NCBI RefSeq assembly: GCF_010389155.1
Contig: NC_057761.1
Location: 59,394,587 to 59,458,586 of the forward strand
Origin: Erigeron canadensis
Lineage: Eukaryota > Streptophyta > Magnoliopsida > Asterales > Asteraceae
Length of the DNA stretch: 64,000 bases
Reading direction: 5' to 3'
Of this stretch, positions 46,264 to 58,213 are shown piece by piece. The position numbers and the translations under genes were made by a program. Under the pieces are notes generated by a model that worked only from the letters and a program-made list of their open reading frames with translations, made no database searches and had not been told where the DNA came from. The first letter of the stretch is position 1. The number at the start of each line of letters is the position of its first letter.

Positions 46264-47585
46264 GACTTAATTACAGAAATCGTCCCCGTCGTGAACTTTC
46301 ACTTGCAGCTTTCGTCCCTAAGTTTAATAAATTACAGTTTTAGTCTAAAAAACTTTGTCCGTCAACACTTTTGGTCCTGAGTAATAACGTCCGTTTAAAA
46401 AGCTATCACGTGACTGCCACGCGATGGGTATTTTCGTCATTTTCCAACACTGGACCAAAAGTGTAATTAACTCCCTTTTTTTTTGCATCTATCATCTTCC
46501 TCATCATCATCATCATGTAAAATCTACATGCATTTCCTTTCCTCTTCTTCATTCCCCAATTCTTAAATCAAAAGCATTCCAAGAACTTATAGATCTAAAT
46601 TATACATACATATATTCCAAATTTTTTTTTTTATCTTCATAATACTAAAGAATAAAAATGTGAACAACATCATAAAAATAATAATAAATCTCAATCATTC
46701 AATATATTCCAACAAAAATTTTTTAGATCTTTAGAACAACTTCTTCAAAACCGATGAAACAAGATCCTACCTCCTTCAAAATCGACGAAACAAGGTGGTG
46801 GCAGAAAGGGTTGATTTAATGTTGTAGGTTCAACCATTCATCTTAATCTTCTCATCTACCATCACCACAAATCAAGTTTGAAAACATATGAAATAGAACC
46901 CATCACGAATTCCCAGATCTAACAAAAATATTCTAGATCTGAAAACCATACATGATTCGGATTCAGATTGAAGAAGAGTCGTATCCATACTTTTAATATG
47001 TGAGAGATAGATATTGATAAACTTTCTTTCATTTTGTTGTTTTTAGAATTTCATTACCAAAACTATAAATCGTACCTACCTTCTTTTCCCCCTTTATTTG
47101 TTTCTCCTTTCTTTAGTTGATTTTTGTCATGATGCGAAGTTGTTTGATTGATGGATTTGATTTGTAAGCATTAGTTTGGGTTTAGATCCCTTGATTAACA
47201 TTTGGAAAAAAAATGATAAAATGTGAAATCTGGAAAAAGTATATAGATTTGGAAAAGTATATGTATATGAAGTATGTTGATAATGTGTATATGTATGCAT
47301 ATATGGGGGGAAAAATTAAAACCCAAGCAGCAACAACAACATATATGTATATATTATTAATTAAAAAAAGTTTATTGTTAGAAAAGTTAGTTACACTTTT
47401 AGTCCTTGAGGAGCAAAAGACTAAAATGCCCATCATGCGTAGGTCACGTGACTGGTAATTAAACGTCTGTTTTGAAGTTGGACCAAAACTATGGACTGAG
47501 CAAACTTATTTAGACTAAAATTGTAATTTATGAAACTTAGAGATGAAAGCTGTAAGTATGGGTGCACGAAATCTGTAATTAACTC
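46264..47585. mobile_element. Mutator-like foldback element with perfect 9-bp duplication
   Basis: AATAAATAA flanks both sides (46255-46263 and 47586-47594). Left end GACTTAATTACAGAAATCGTCC, right end read inverted GAGTTAATTACAGATTTCGTGC. Inverted similarity extends about 200 bp inward (CTTTCGTCCCTAAGTTT; CACGTGACTG; TTTTGGTC). The 1322-bp interior has no transposase and the duplication is A/T-only, so a chance component cannot be excluded. Confidence 0.75.
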
Positions 47586-48161
47586 AATAAATAAATAAAA
47601 CTAGTTAGAAGATTCGAGATTTGAACGGTGGTTTTTAAACTTACAAATATGTATCCCAGACTACATATCCAAACAGCATTTTGTGATATCATTATATTTG
47701 AACATACATAAGACAAAGTATGTAAAATGTTGAAAACGAATTAAAATACGGTAAAATCCCTCGTAATACATCAATTGTGATTAGATGGTTTTAAAATATA
47801 CGAATTGTGTTGGTTAGTATTTAGTTAATTAGTTGTTGTGATAACTAAATAATTGGTTATTTTCTATTTGTTGTTTTCAACTTTTGTAATTTATCCTTAT
47901 TATTAATACTTTACTTTTATAAAACTATATTTTATCAATTATTATTTATTAACAAAAATATTATTATTTAGCAATAAACTACAATTTTATAAAAGGTTAT
48001 TCATATTTTATAAATATTTACTTTTTAAATTTAACAAATTTTGGAATACAAGTCTCACAATATGATTTTTTTTTATTTACTCTAATAAAATAAATTTAAG
48101 AAAAGTCAAAACAAATCTATTTAATGAATATTTTATAACCAACTATTTGTAATAAGAGTAA

Positions 48162-49263
48162 GGGTAAATTACAAAAATCATATTTGAGGTTTGTTCAAAA
48201 CTACACTGGTCATACCTACAATTTAAAAATTACGCGAGCCATACCTATCGTTGTCAAAAACTTACATTGACCACACCTATCACTGACGGCTGTCAATTTG
48301 GCCGTTAAGTCAAGTCACGTGTTGTGCATGTGAGGTATCAAAACCGTAATTTCGTGTATACTCCAAGTATCATTTGTGTAATTCACCCTAATAAAATTTT
48401 TTAAAATATTTATATTTATATTTCATTTATTAAAGTGGGTAGATATTCTATATTAAAATTCACACACATACACACACATATATATTTTTTTTTAAAAACC
48501 TATTTCAAAATAAAAATTAAAAAAATTATAAAAGGATGTCATCATACGATACAAGTTTAGGCTTAGAAATTCTAAGATTAGAATAACGATTAACTCTGGA
48601 ACTTTAAACACAAAATACTACAAATTGCTAATTTTGAGATATATTCTAAAACCGTAACGAGCATTTGATATTGCTTTATCCCTCTAATCTGAGGGGGATG
48701 TCAACAAACCATACGAAAAAATTATATTGCTTTTTAAAATTATATTTTTTTAAATAGGTTTTTATTAAAAAGAATAAATCATAAATTAATAATAATATAT
48801 ATATATATATTAAAGTGAAAATTTTAGTGGTTTTGATGGTTCTCATCCTTGTTATATTTACTATACATATAACAAAATAATCATGACATGTTTAATAATA
48901 AATGCATTCTTGTATCAACTATTTTTCTTGATATACTTTTTATTATAAAAATTATTGTTTCATAATAAATGTCATACCTACCTAACTTAATAAATGAAGC
49001 ATTTTTCAAATAGAAGTCTAAAATTTTGAATAATTATTTTTATGGTGAATTACAAGGATAATACCTGAAGTATCCATGAAATTACAGTTTTGATACCTCA
49101 CATGCATGACACGTGACTTGACTTAACGGTCAAATAGACGAGCGATAGGTATGGTTAGTGTAACTTTTTGACAACAGTGGGTATGACTCGCGTAATTTTT
49201 AAATTGTAGGTATGACCAGTGTACTTTCAAACAAACCTCATGTATGATTTTTGTAATTTACCC
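48162..49263. mobile_element. Mutator-like foldback element with ~230-bp inverted ends
   Basis: A perfect 9-bp duplication TAAGAGTAA flanks it (48153-48161 and 49264-49272). Ends are GGGTAAATTACAAAAATCAT and its exact inverse at the right. Long arms pair through to about 48395 / 49030, including GTCAAGTCACGTG and TGAGGTATCAAAAC. The 1102-bp element has no reading frame worth calling. Confidence 0.88.
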
Positions 49264-49614
49264 TAAGAGTAATAATAAACTAAACAGGTACCGGCGTAAT
49301 GCAAAGACGTCGATAGTCGTGATGACGAGTGGTGGTAGTATGGTTATTAATGTAAAAATAGTTATATAAATAATGGTAGTGTAATTATTTTAAATGATGA
49401 ATGTTATAAATAATGTTATTAAGAGTATTATATGTATGTTACGTGACGATATTTAATTTAGTAAAAAAAAAAGAAGAAATATTTTGAGATTTTAAGGTTG
49501 AAAATAAAAAAAAGGGGGAAAAATAGTTTATTTGATCTAAAAGTAAAGATAAAAGATAATTGTTTAAAAATGTTTGGCTTTTAATTTAGCAATTTCCAAA
49601 ACGTTTTAGTAAAA
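49264..49614. other. Eroded Helitron-like DNA
   Basis: CAGGTACCGGCGTAATGC, a GTGATGACGAGTGGTGG tract and ATTAATGTAAAAATAG resemble the body of the 5178 Helitron in minus orientation, but the CTAG end is lost. No gene. Confidence 0.4.
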
Positions 49615-49660
49615 CTAGAGTGAAGGCCCGCGCTACGCACGGCCGGGCTTCACGGATTGT
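49615..49660 (-). mobile_element. Helitron 3' terminus next to the broken B3 gene
   Basis: On the minus strand GGCCGTGCGTAGCGCGGGCC, TTCACT, CTAG, then host T. The hairpin is GC-rich and well preserved. The element would extend rightward, toward or across the minus-strand gene at 50579-53400, but no 5' TC end could be fixed. Confidence 0.65.
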
Positions 49661-51097
49661 TTCGTACGTTTGCATGTTGTTTCTGTTCGAAGTTTTGTTA
49701 CTGAACATATATGATTCTTGTGCAGCAGGTATTATGAAATAATAGTCTAATTAAGCAATTGTTAATGTTTATTGGTTCCCAGCAAGATAAATTACTAATG
49801 TAGGGAGAAAGGATATGTAAATATGATTTATATAGTACACAATATGCATGTCTGCTTCACTTGATATCGCATAATAAGACCATGTATAGTATATTTATTA
49901 CAAAACATTACATAGTCCATGCAACAAAATACAAAGAAATCCTTTTGGTGCAATGAAGTTGATTTTCTTAACATGCCCTTTGATAAATTCAACATAACCC
50001 GAAACACAGATTTTCATTATCCACACACAATTCACATAGAACTTCAAATTGTAGTTTTTTACTGGTAACGGTTCCAGTTTGTTCAGTGAATGATTTCCAA
50101 TTAGTGATTATATGTAATCTGCAGGTATTGTTTTTGTCTTTTGTACCTTGTTTTGATTTGAGAACCGCCTTAAACAACATATGATGATAAAGAATGGTTG
50201 CTTTGTTGTAACCGTGGAGATTCTGATTTGTTGTAAATTTTGTTGGAATTATCTGTAGTAACCAAAAGTATAGTTAGTTTCCTTGATCGTGTAATAGTTA
50301 AACTGATAATAGATATGTCTTTTTATAAATTGCAATAGAAATACCAGGATATGGGTTGCGAATGTGTTGTGTTTGAGCCTCTGGTAGAAGCAAGGATTCC
50401 ATTTGTTGTGATGATGAACTTGATGGATGCACTGTTTGTTTGAACCGGTGTGTAAGGAATTACCATATAGGTTGAAAACAGTGGTTCCATAGATGATAGT
50501 GTGATCTTTAGTCTGGATCTCTTTTTGGAAAACAACCCAAAAATCATTATCAATATGGTTATGTGATGCAAAAGCCTCTCATTGTGATCCACTGAATGCG
50601 TGTGCAACTCCATTCTCATGTCCTTTCGTTCTTGGTTCATTAGCTACTCGTGGTAAATATTCTACTAAAACAACAGCATTCTGCTTTGCCCCATGCAATC
50701 TCACTGTATTGTTTCCAGTATCATCCTCTTTAAGGGTTAAGTCCGACAGAATTTGATGTGGCAAAATCTACATTTTTATAAAGAACAACAGTTAGTACCA
50801 GGTAATGGTATGATGAACTTCAATATTGAATATATTGATATATCTTGGTATGGATAACCTGCTTGCAGTAGCTTTCATAAGTTGCTTGGACCAAGCATGC
50901 GGGAATATAAATTCCACCAGGGTATGCGTGAATCTCGAGACCAGTATCGTTGAATGCGCGAACCATAAAGATAGTCCCTACACGTTGGGTAAAACAAAGT
51001 GTCTGGGTTTCTTTTAGATTTAAAGAATGGATTAATGCAGTCCATTCCTCGCCAAATAATCGGAGACAACCATCTAACATTATTTGACTGCAGACTT

Positions 51098-52593
51098 TGA
51101 TGTGTGAAAATCTAGTTAAATTAAAATCCTATAAATACTCCAAATCGTTTACCACACACAATCGGGCAGTGGACCCGTTCGTATGTAATATAGATTGAAG
51201 TAAGTAAAGGTTCGTTCCACGGAGACTAATAAGAGTTAGCGAGTTTTAAGTAATTTAAAAAAAGTTTGGTTTTTAAAGACACCACGTCATCTTGGTTTTT
51301 ATATTAAAAGTTAGTTGATTGAAAGAGTTAGAAATTCCAAAGAATTTATCGAAAAGAAAATTGTTTTAAATCAAATAAGATGAGAAGATCATCCACTTCG
51401 ACTCCATGATACACATTATTTAGGTTGCATATATTTGAAGAAACAATTCAATTATGTTGATTTTATAACCGAGAACTAACAAAGACTCACCCCGTTCCCG
51501 TCAAGTTCGTTACTTTATTAAATTCCCTTAATTAACTAGTTCCATTATTAAGACCGGTACCCCAAGACGCCTTTCATAACTTTCCAATCCAATTAATTGT
51601 TTTGGTTATTTAGATAACAATTGTGTCTATTGATTGTACCCAACCATTAACCCGTTAACCCTTATTAACTATCAATTACTTCCTACCGTACCCGTCATAG
51701 AAACAATTGCTTCTAACCAAGCAATCAAAATAACTTCTACACAACCTAGTTACCACTGAAGTTATGCAAAAACTATCCGCAATTGAGAGTTAAATAACAA
51801 AGAATTAATAAGCTAAGATTACGACACAACGTTAAATCAAATCAACTTGAATTCAAAAGATTTATGCAACCATTATTCAATGTATCACTTCATCTCAGTG
51901 GATGACGAATTATTTAGCTACTCATAATCAAAAACAAAGCACAAAGAGTAAAAATATAGAAGAACATATTGTACTAATGTGTAGAAAACAAGTAAACGCT
52001 AAGAAAATCGACAACCGAATGCCTTGGAGATCACGAACAACCCTTAGACCTTGATGGACGAAAAAGCTGCTAAGAATACCCCCAAAGAACCCTAAAGTCG
52101 ACTAGAAGTGATTGTGTGTCGAATGGGAGGGTTATGGCCTTGTATTTATAGAGTTTGCAAGAGGTCTTCACAAACCGACCTACAGGTGCGACGCACCAAG
52201 CTTCAGGTGCGGCGCACCTGACCTTGTTACCAAATTTGAAGCTGCTTGATATGCGACGCACCACAGGGTTGGTGCGTCGCACCACCCTGCTTTCCAACTT
52301 CTTCCAAGTTTCTGAATAGAAAATGCTCCGCACCTCCTTACATGGTGCGACGCACCAACCTTGTTTTCAGCCAAAACTTGTAGTTTCCATTCCATCTTCA
52401 CTCGTATGCGTCCACGAACCATCCCAATGCATCTAAAAGTCGTCCAACAGCTGTTTCTAACCATTTTACCTGTTCTAAACCTGAAATCACTATCAACACC
52501 ATCAAAGCATCGAATATACATATAATTTACACATAATTAAGCTTAAAATGTCTTAAAAACGATATGGGAATATGCATATAAATGGACATATCA
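51098..52593. mobile_element. Solo LTR (1496 bp) inside an exon
   Basis: Begins TGATGTGTG and ends ACATATCA (inverted termini). A 5-bp duplication GACTT flanks it (51093-51097 and 52594-52598). No gag-pol or second LTR is present. The left part has a run of sequence typical of LTR boundaries (AATCGGGCAGTGGACCCGTT), and the right part has a palindromic motif array. Confidence 0.82.
52185..52356. repeat. Array of GGTGCGWCGCACC palindromes in the LTR
   Basis: Copies at 52185-52197 (GGTGCGACGCACC), 52206-52218 (GGTGCGGCGCACC), 52250-52262 (TATGCGACGCACC), 52271-52283 (GGTGCGTCGCACC) and 52344-52356 (GGTGCGACGCACC). Each can form a short hairpin, and they are strikingly GC-rich against the local background. 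Confidence 0.9.
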
Positions 52594-53400
52594 GACTTCA
52601 TACATCGTTTCTTTGTAGTCGACAATCTTAAATTTGTACATAACATCTATTATTTAAAATAGACAATCAATGCACTAACCAATACACACCGCTAATTACT
52701 AACTACTAACTCGCTGTTCCAAAAAAAAATGCACTAACCAATACACTTATACTATCAAAACTGATCCAAATTTACTAAGAACATCATGTAGACACATATC
52801 AGAAAGCCATTTAAACCACAAAAAACATGGTGTCACACACTTTAAGAGTTCATTTAGTCTTATATACATCAACTAATAACATCAGTACCATAAAAGAAAA
52901 CAGAGACAGAAACCATACCAACCACATATTTGTTATCGGTTGGCACAAGTTGCTCAAATGAGCACATCTGAAAAACATAACACAAAAATCTATTAACATC
53001 ACTAGTAGACCAATGCGAAAATCCATCTTATTAGGCACAACCCTAAACCCAGCCAACGTATATAAACAACCTTCTTCCAACCTTTCAACAAACTTGAATG
53101 CCATATTATGCTTAGCAGAACAGTACATCAGATTGGACTTAACACACTTAAGTAGAAAAATTACAATACATATACCATGGATTAACACAACAAAAATTTC
53201 GTTAGCATACCTGCTAATCAGAAACGACGAAATCGGCACTCATGTAGATTCCCTTCATATTCATGACATCCCATTTGCGACAAATCATGACTGTCATAGG
53301 ACCACCTAATATCGAGCAACACACCAAACTGACTAATAGATTTACCACAAACCCTAAGGCTGTCCATCACAAAAACAAATAAAATATTAATAAGCAACAA

Positions 53401-54451
53401 ATTAAATAGGAATTACCTTTGCAGGGCACAAACTATTCCAACCAAAATGCTTCATTTATATACATAGGTTAGTAATCAACCCGACTCTTCAAGAATAAAT
53501 GGACTAAAACCGTTACAAAGAATCGAAGCAACAATGTCATTAATTGTTGGTTTTAAAAAGAAATTAATCAACCAATCATCCCTTCGTATGTATACCCCTA
53601 AGCTCATTAAATACAACACAAATACACTAACATTTATATACACACATTTCACAAAGGATTACCTTTCATCTGGGTCATCGATCGGACACCGATAAAAGAC
53701 AGAATGAAGTGGACATGAAAGGGTTTTTATCTTATTATTATTATTATCTCAATCGGGCTAAACAAAGAAAGAAGAAACAAAAAGGATTTGTATTTTTAAA
53801 ATACAAAAAAAAAAAACCCACCCTGGAGCAAGGTTAGAAAAAGAACAATATTGTTTGGGTTGGGCAAGGTTATCAAATGGATTAATGAACATATTATTTG
53901 GGCTAAACAATGGAACTATCAACTCAGCTTACATTCTTTTTCCTGAATTTCAATTAATTATATCTATAACTAATAATATATATAAAAATTTGTCACAACA
54001 ACACAATGTATATCTTTATGTCCACTTATGATAATTACATGCACATTAAGCTATAAAAGGCTTGCAATTGCCGATCCATCTAAGCAATATTTACTAACCA
54101 AGCAACAATTAATCACTCAAATATCTAAATGCAAAATGAATGCAAACTACATGATAAACGTCTAATAGAACCACAAACATACTACATCAAAATAATGAAC
54201 TCCATTAAGTATCCTAATTAAACCTCTTAAGTAGACATCGATAAAGCGTCAAGAATGCGCTAATTTTTTCATCACCATCATAAAACTTTTAGATATATAT
54301 AAATGAGGAAAAAAAATAAAAAAAAAAAGAAGAAACTTTATCCGCATAACCGCATAAATAAATCTATGTTTGGAAAATATTTCTTGTATCTCTTTAAATT
54401 AAACAAATAAAATATTTATTATTCTGTTAATCGTAGGCGATTAGGGTTTGG
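53401..54451. other. AT-rich DNA between the B3 remnant and the F-box gene
   Basis: A possible first exon of the minus-strand B3-like gene lies near 53670-53690 (ATGACCCAGATGAAAG then GTAATC). The remainder should hold the promoter of the F-box gene at 54452. No other gene is supported. Confidence 0.4.
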
Positions 54452-55645
54452 ATGTCGTCGGAGAAGGTGGGTGTGGTCGTCCTGGGCGATATACTTGAGC
54501 AAATACTGGTTAGATTGGATTTGAAGGATCTCATCCAATGCAAAAGAGTCTGTACGTCATGGCATTCTTTAGTCTCCTCTTCTCGTTTTGCTATTTCCGT
54601 TTTTATTAGTAATAAACAGAATACTAGTAATAATAAGAGGCAGAGGATCTGTATCAATGAGGATCGTTTGAGAAAGAATCTTGTTGGTTCTTCCAATGGC
54701 CTTGTATGCATCTTTACCCGCAATGCTGAAATTGTAGTAGCTAATCCCTTAACGGGAGAGTTGAAAAAACTCAAAAATCCGGAGTTGAAAAAACTCGAAA
54801 ACCCTCGTCATGGAGTACGATCTCTTTGTAACAACCTATGGTTCCTCGGTGGTTTTGGTTACGATTCATGGTCAGATGACTACAAGGTCATTTTAGGGAC
54901 ACGGCAATACGATGCGGATTTTATGCGATTCCATGTGCTTTCTTTGAAATCAAATGTTTGGAAAATTGCTGGAGAGGCAAAATGTAGTTTCATTTGTATA
55001 TCCCGGTACCCCTACTCTTATAACAAAAAAGATACTTGTGGTATCTTATGCAATGGGGCAATCCACTGGTTTGTGTTAGATCAACATAAGAATCCAATGA
55101 TTCTTTCTTTTGATTTATCCACAGAGGAATTTAAAGAAATCCCCCAACCTGATGATCCGAGTTATAAGTATACTGCTCATACTAATTACCGTCTGGGGAT
55201 GGTTGAAGAAAGTTTGTGCATATATAACGATCACCTTCCCAATTGTGCAAAATTAGTCAAAACGCGTTCTTGTCCCAAATGGGTAATGAAAAAGTACAAT
55301 GGTAAACAGGGCTGGGAACTGCTTCCACATCATGCTCAGTGGGATAATGATGTCGCACTTCGATTAAAATTGGGGATCTTTTTCAATAGTGTCAAGAAAT
55401 CCTTCTTTCATGAACGTAAGCAATGTGTACACAAGACTTCGGAATATATTAGTGCCCCTATGTATGTACAGAGCCTTGTATCTCCTCAAGTTAATGAAAG
55501 ACCAAAGAGTCCTGTATCTCCAGGGGGAGCAAAAAGTCTTCTATATCATCATGTTAGCGAGAGATCTATGAGTAATGTATCTGGACATGTTATTGGGGGG
55601 CTTAAAAGAAAGAGGCATACACAGAATGGATATCAAGAGCGGTAA
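54452..55645 (+). CDS. F-box/FBA (CPR1-like) protein, tandem copy A
   Basis: Predicted SCF substrate adaptor of 397 residues. The F-box spans residues about 10-48 (LGDILEQILVRLDLKDLIQC, VCTSWHSLVSSSRF). The FBA region follows, with LVGSSNGLVCIF, GGFGYDSWSDDYKVILGT, GILCNGAIHWFV and ILSFDLSTEEFKEIPQPDD. The C-terminus SLVSPQVNERPKSPVS is followed by an extra serine-rich insert absent from copy B, and then GGLKRKRH. The gene is unspliced. It is the closest paralogue of the gene at 58897, with long stretches of near identity such as HKNPMILSFDLSTEEFKE. Its stop overlaps a consensus donor (GAGCG|GTAAGA), so a longer spliced form is conceivable. Confidence 0.9.
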   Translation: MSSEKVGVVVLGDILEQILVRLDLKDLIQCKRVCTSWHSLVSSSRFAISVFISNKQNTSNNKRQRICINEDRLRKNLVGSSNGLVCIFTRNAEIVVANPLTGELKKLKNPELKKLENPRHGVRSLCNNLWFLGGFGYDSWSDDYKVILGTRQYDADFMRFHVLSLKSNVWKIAGEAKCSFICISRYPYSYNKKDTCGILCNGAIHWFVLDQHKNPMILSFDLSTEEFKEIPQPDDPSYKYTAHTNYRLGMVEESLCIYNDHLPNCAKLVKTRSCPKWVMKKYNGKQGWELLPHHAQWDNDVALRLKLGIFFNSVKKSFFHERKQCVHKTSEYISAPMYVQSLVSPQVNERPKSPVSPGGAKSLLYHHVSERSMSNVSGHVIGGLKRKRHTQNGYQER

Positions 55646-58213
55646 GATGGGTTCTAATTATAATGCTTTATTTCCTATATATTAGTGCTTTCATATATCA
55701 TATATACTTATATATAGAAAGACTGAGAGAGTATGGTTGACGTGAGAACTAAAAAAAAGTGAGAACCATTGTTCCCCCTTTTCTTTTCTTTTTCCAAATG
55801 CTCTGCCACCGCCGCCACCCTTAAAGGGTATTAGTAAAGGGCAGCTAGCGGGGATGATAAGGCAAAAGGGTGATTGGTGATGGAGCGATCCACTTGACGC
55901 CGCCCCCCTTAGCTTCCATGGCTTCCCCTTGTACTTACGGGCTCCGATGTTAGCCGCCATGGCTCTGCCCTGGATGGTGGCGGCTGACGGGCTCTTCCCT
56001 TGGTGATGATCAGAGATGGTGGTGGTGATCAAACACAGAAGATGCATTTCTATAATTTCCATATGATATTTGCGTATGGAAACAAGAAAGAATATACAGG
56101 ATCTACAGTTCATAAGCTTCTTTTGGTTCGTGTCGGATTGCTAGACTACATATATGATATATGTATATATATGTATGTATATTGTTGCAAAGAAGCTATA
56201 ACTTACTTAGCGTTTGCTTTCTTATCACTTATGATGCTTTCTTGACATCCCTAATCAGTTTTTGTAAAGAAATATATTAAAGATGTTATGGTGGTCTGAA
56301 GCACATGGTAGTATGGTATGTAGTCGTTTATAAACCTGTGATAGTTAAAATGAATCGTAGAAATTTACTGGCCCAAATGGTATTATCATATATTCAGCTC
56401 TTTAATTAGTCTGACATGTTTTGCATTTTATTTGTATACCTTGGTTCGCTAACTTCAGTTTGTTGACTTATCAGTTAATTAAGGGATAATAGGAGATGCT
56501 GCGGTTCCCACACAGAGGGGCGAGACTGAATTTGATGCTGTTGATTTGCTGAAGGATATACGAGGAGAACACATAGTGGTACGGGTGATCTTTGTTTATC
56601 TTTCTATTGGACCTTGTTTTAAGCATGTGTTTTTCCATTAGGGATCTATAATCCAGTTATTTCTATTATCTTGTGTTTTATGGATTTCAGTATCTGTGTT
56701 GGATGATTTCTTAAAGTGTTCCAAAATTGATACTTAGTGCGTTCATATTTATTGTCTTATGGTGATGACGGTCCTTTAAGTTAAGTATGTATAGTCACTT
56801 TAATTTTACTGTTTCCCCGTTATGGTGGTTGTTTTGCAAATTCTGGGAATGCTTGTGGGAAGATGCGTATTTTTTTTTGCCAGTATATCGATTTGGGAGA
56901 GCTTTACCGCTTTGAGTTTTTGTAAGTGGTTTCATGGCAGTCATCAATTCAATATGTAAGTGCTTGAAAGAAATGATCAACACTTGTCCTGCGTCAACCA
57001 AACAAACACAAGCAACCAGTTGAACCCGGATGTATTTTGTTGCCAGGCACCCATTACAGGGTAATTCTCATATACAAGTCTTTCCATCTTAACATTGTTT
57101 GAGTTGATAAAATAGAGGTGAGTTATTTTAGGTGTAAATGTGGGATTGATCTCATAAAATGTAAGAGGTTGTGCAAGAATCGTGTGGGTGTGAATTTTTA
57201 TCTGCTTTACATTTTATAGTTGGGTCTACCTTCCAACAGCTTATATGTCCCTTTTACTAGATTTTTGTGAAAAAGTATTATGATTACAAAAATTTGAATA
57301 TGCTTTGGGTGACTTAAGACCAATATCAGCTAAAAAGTGTAAACTGGCTCGTTACTATTTTTTGGGACAAGCTAAAGAGTAAGTTCAGGTCGGGTGACAC
57401 CAGTGCCTCAGGTTGATGTTGTGTTGTCGAAGCTTTCAAGTGCTTTGTGTTTGAAATTTTGGAAGTGCGTTCTAAAGATTGTTGATCTGCTTGTTTTACC
57501 CTTATGCTGGTTACAAATTATTTGGATGTTTTCTGTGTTCAGATTTAGCAAATGTTGAATCTTTGTCTAACTAATATTCTTAATAGGTCATGTTGTTGAG
57601 AACTGTATTCTTATAGGATCAAAACCAGAGATGGCAAATGGGTGGTTAAAGCGGGTCGGGTAATTGGCTGTGCTAACCAGGTGGGTTTTTTGTGTAGGTC
57701 AAAATGTGCCGGATTGGCCTTAAGCACTGGTTTGTTTGTTTGTATTTTATTGGAAGTGTTTGATTAAGGAAGACAAAAGTTATACCGTTACGATAGTAAT
57801 TAGTAAGAATTTACTTATATTCACGAATCAATATATGAATTGTATGCATAAATGTGTCACTCTGGGTAGTTTTCAACCTTTTCCATTATTAGCTAAGCTT
57901 TTTGTTTGAGCTATTTGACCCCCAAAGCGATGAGTTATTCAAAAATAATGAGACAGACTCGCCACATATATGTTACCACCATATATCTTGAGTTCGTGAC
58001 TAATGATGTGCGCTCATTGGATAAGATACTCCGGGTAGAGTATATCATCTTCATCTTGTACATGAACCCGATATAATGGGCCATTTTAACATTTGAGATA
58101 TTAGTTCATATAATCTACAAATCATGTACATAATGATAACCCACAAACATACAATACATATTGTGAGTTCCTTTGATAAACATTAAACTATCAGCTGAGA
58201 GTTTTGAATGCAT
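55646..58213. other. Insertion-like stretch in tandem unit A
   Basis: In unit B the F-box stop and the proton-channel stop are 340 bp apart; here the same two landmarks are about 2.6 kb apart. Downstream similarity to unit B resumes near 57956 (GACTCGCCACATATATGTT). In between, an exon-like open segment near 56490-56580 (reading ETEFDAVDLLKDIRGEHIV before a GTACGG donor) may be a captured gene fragment. A GC-rich patch lies at 55795-56010. I recognise no intact gene. Confidence 0.5.

Larger units (their letters stand above)
50579..53400 (-). pseudogene. B3-domain-like gene with OB-fold-like exon, split by a solo LTR
   Basis: Minus-strand pieces in order: an exon near 53400-53220; an exon 53110-53011 encoding KFVERLEEGCLYTLAGFRVV, like the OB fold of RPA70/DUF223 proteins; a short exon with FEQLVPTDNKYV; an exon crossing the LTR site; and a last exon (about 50772-50579) ending QNAVVLVEY...AFSGSQ and a stop. 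Removing 51098-52593 and one copy of GACTT restores an open frame across the insertion. The frame there reads like a B3 domain, with EEWTALIHSLNLKETQTLCF followed by FMVRAFNDTGLEI. B3 domains bind DNA. The start codon and upstream exons are uncertain. The LTR lies in coding sequence, so the copy should be non-functional. It could be a host gene or cargo of the Helitron ending at 49615. Confidence 0.55.

Noticed and set aside
46424..46642. 72-codon frame with a His-rich stretch
   Set aside because: Lies inside the foldback element 46264-47585 and comes from a CAT repeat.
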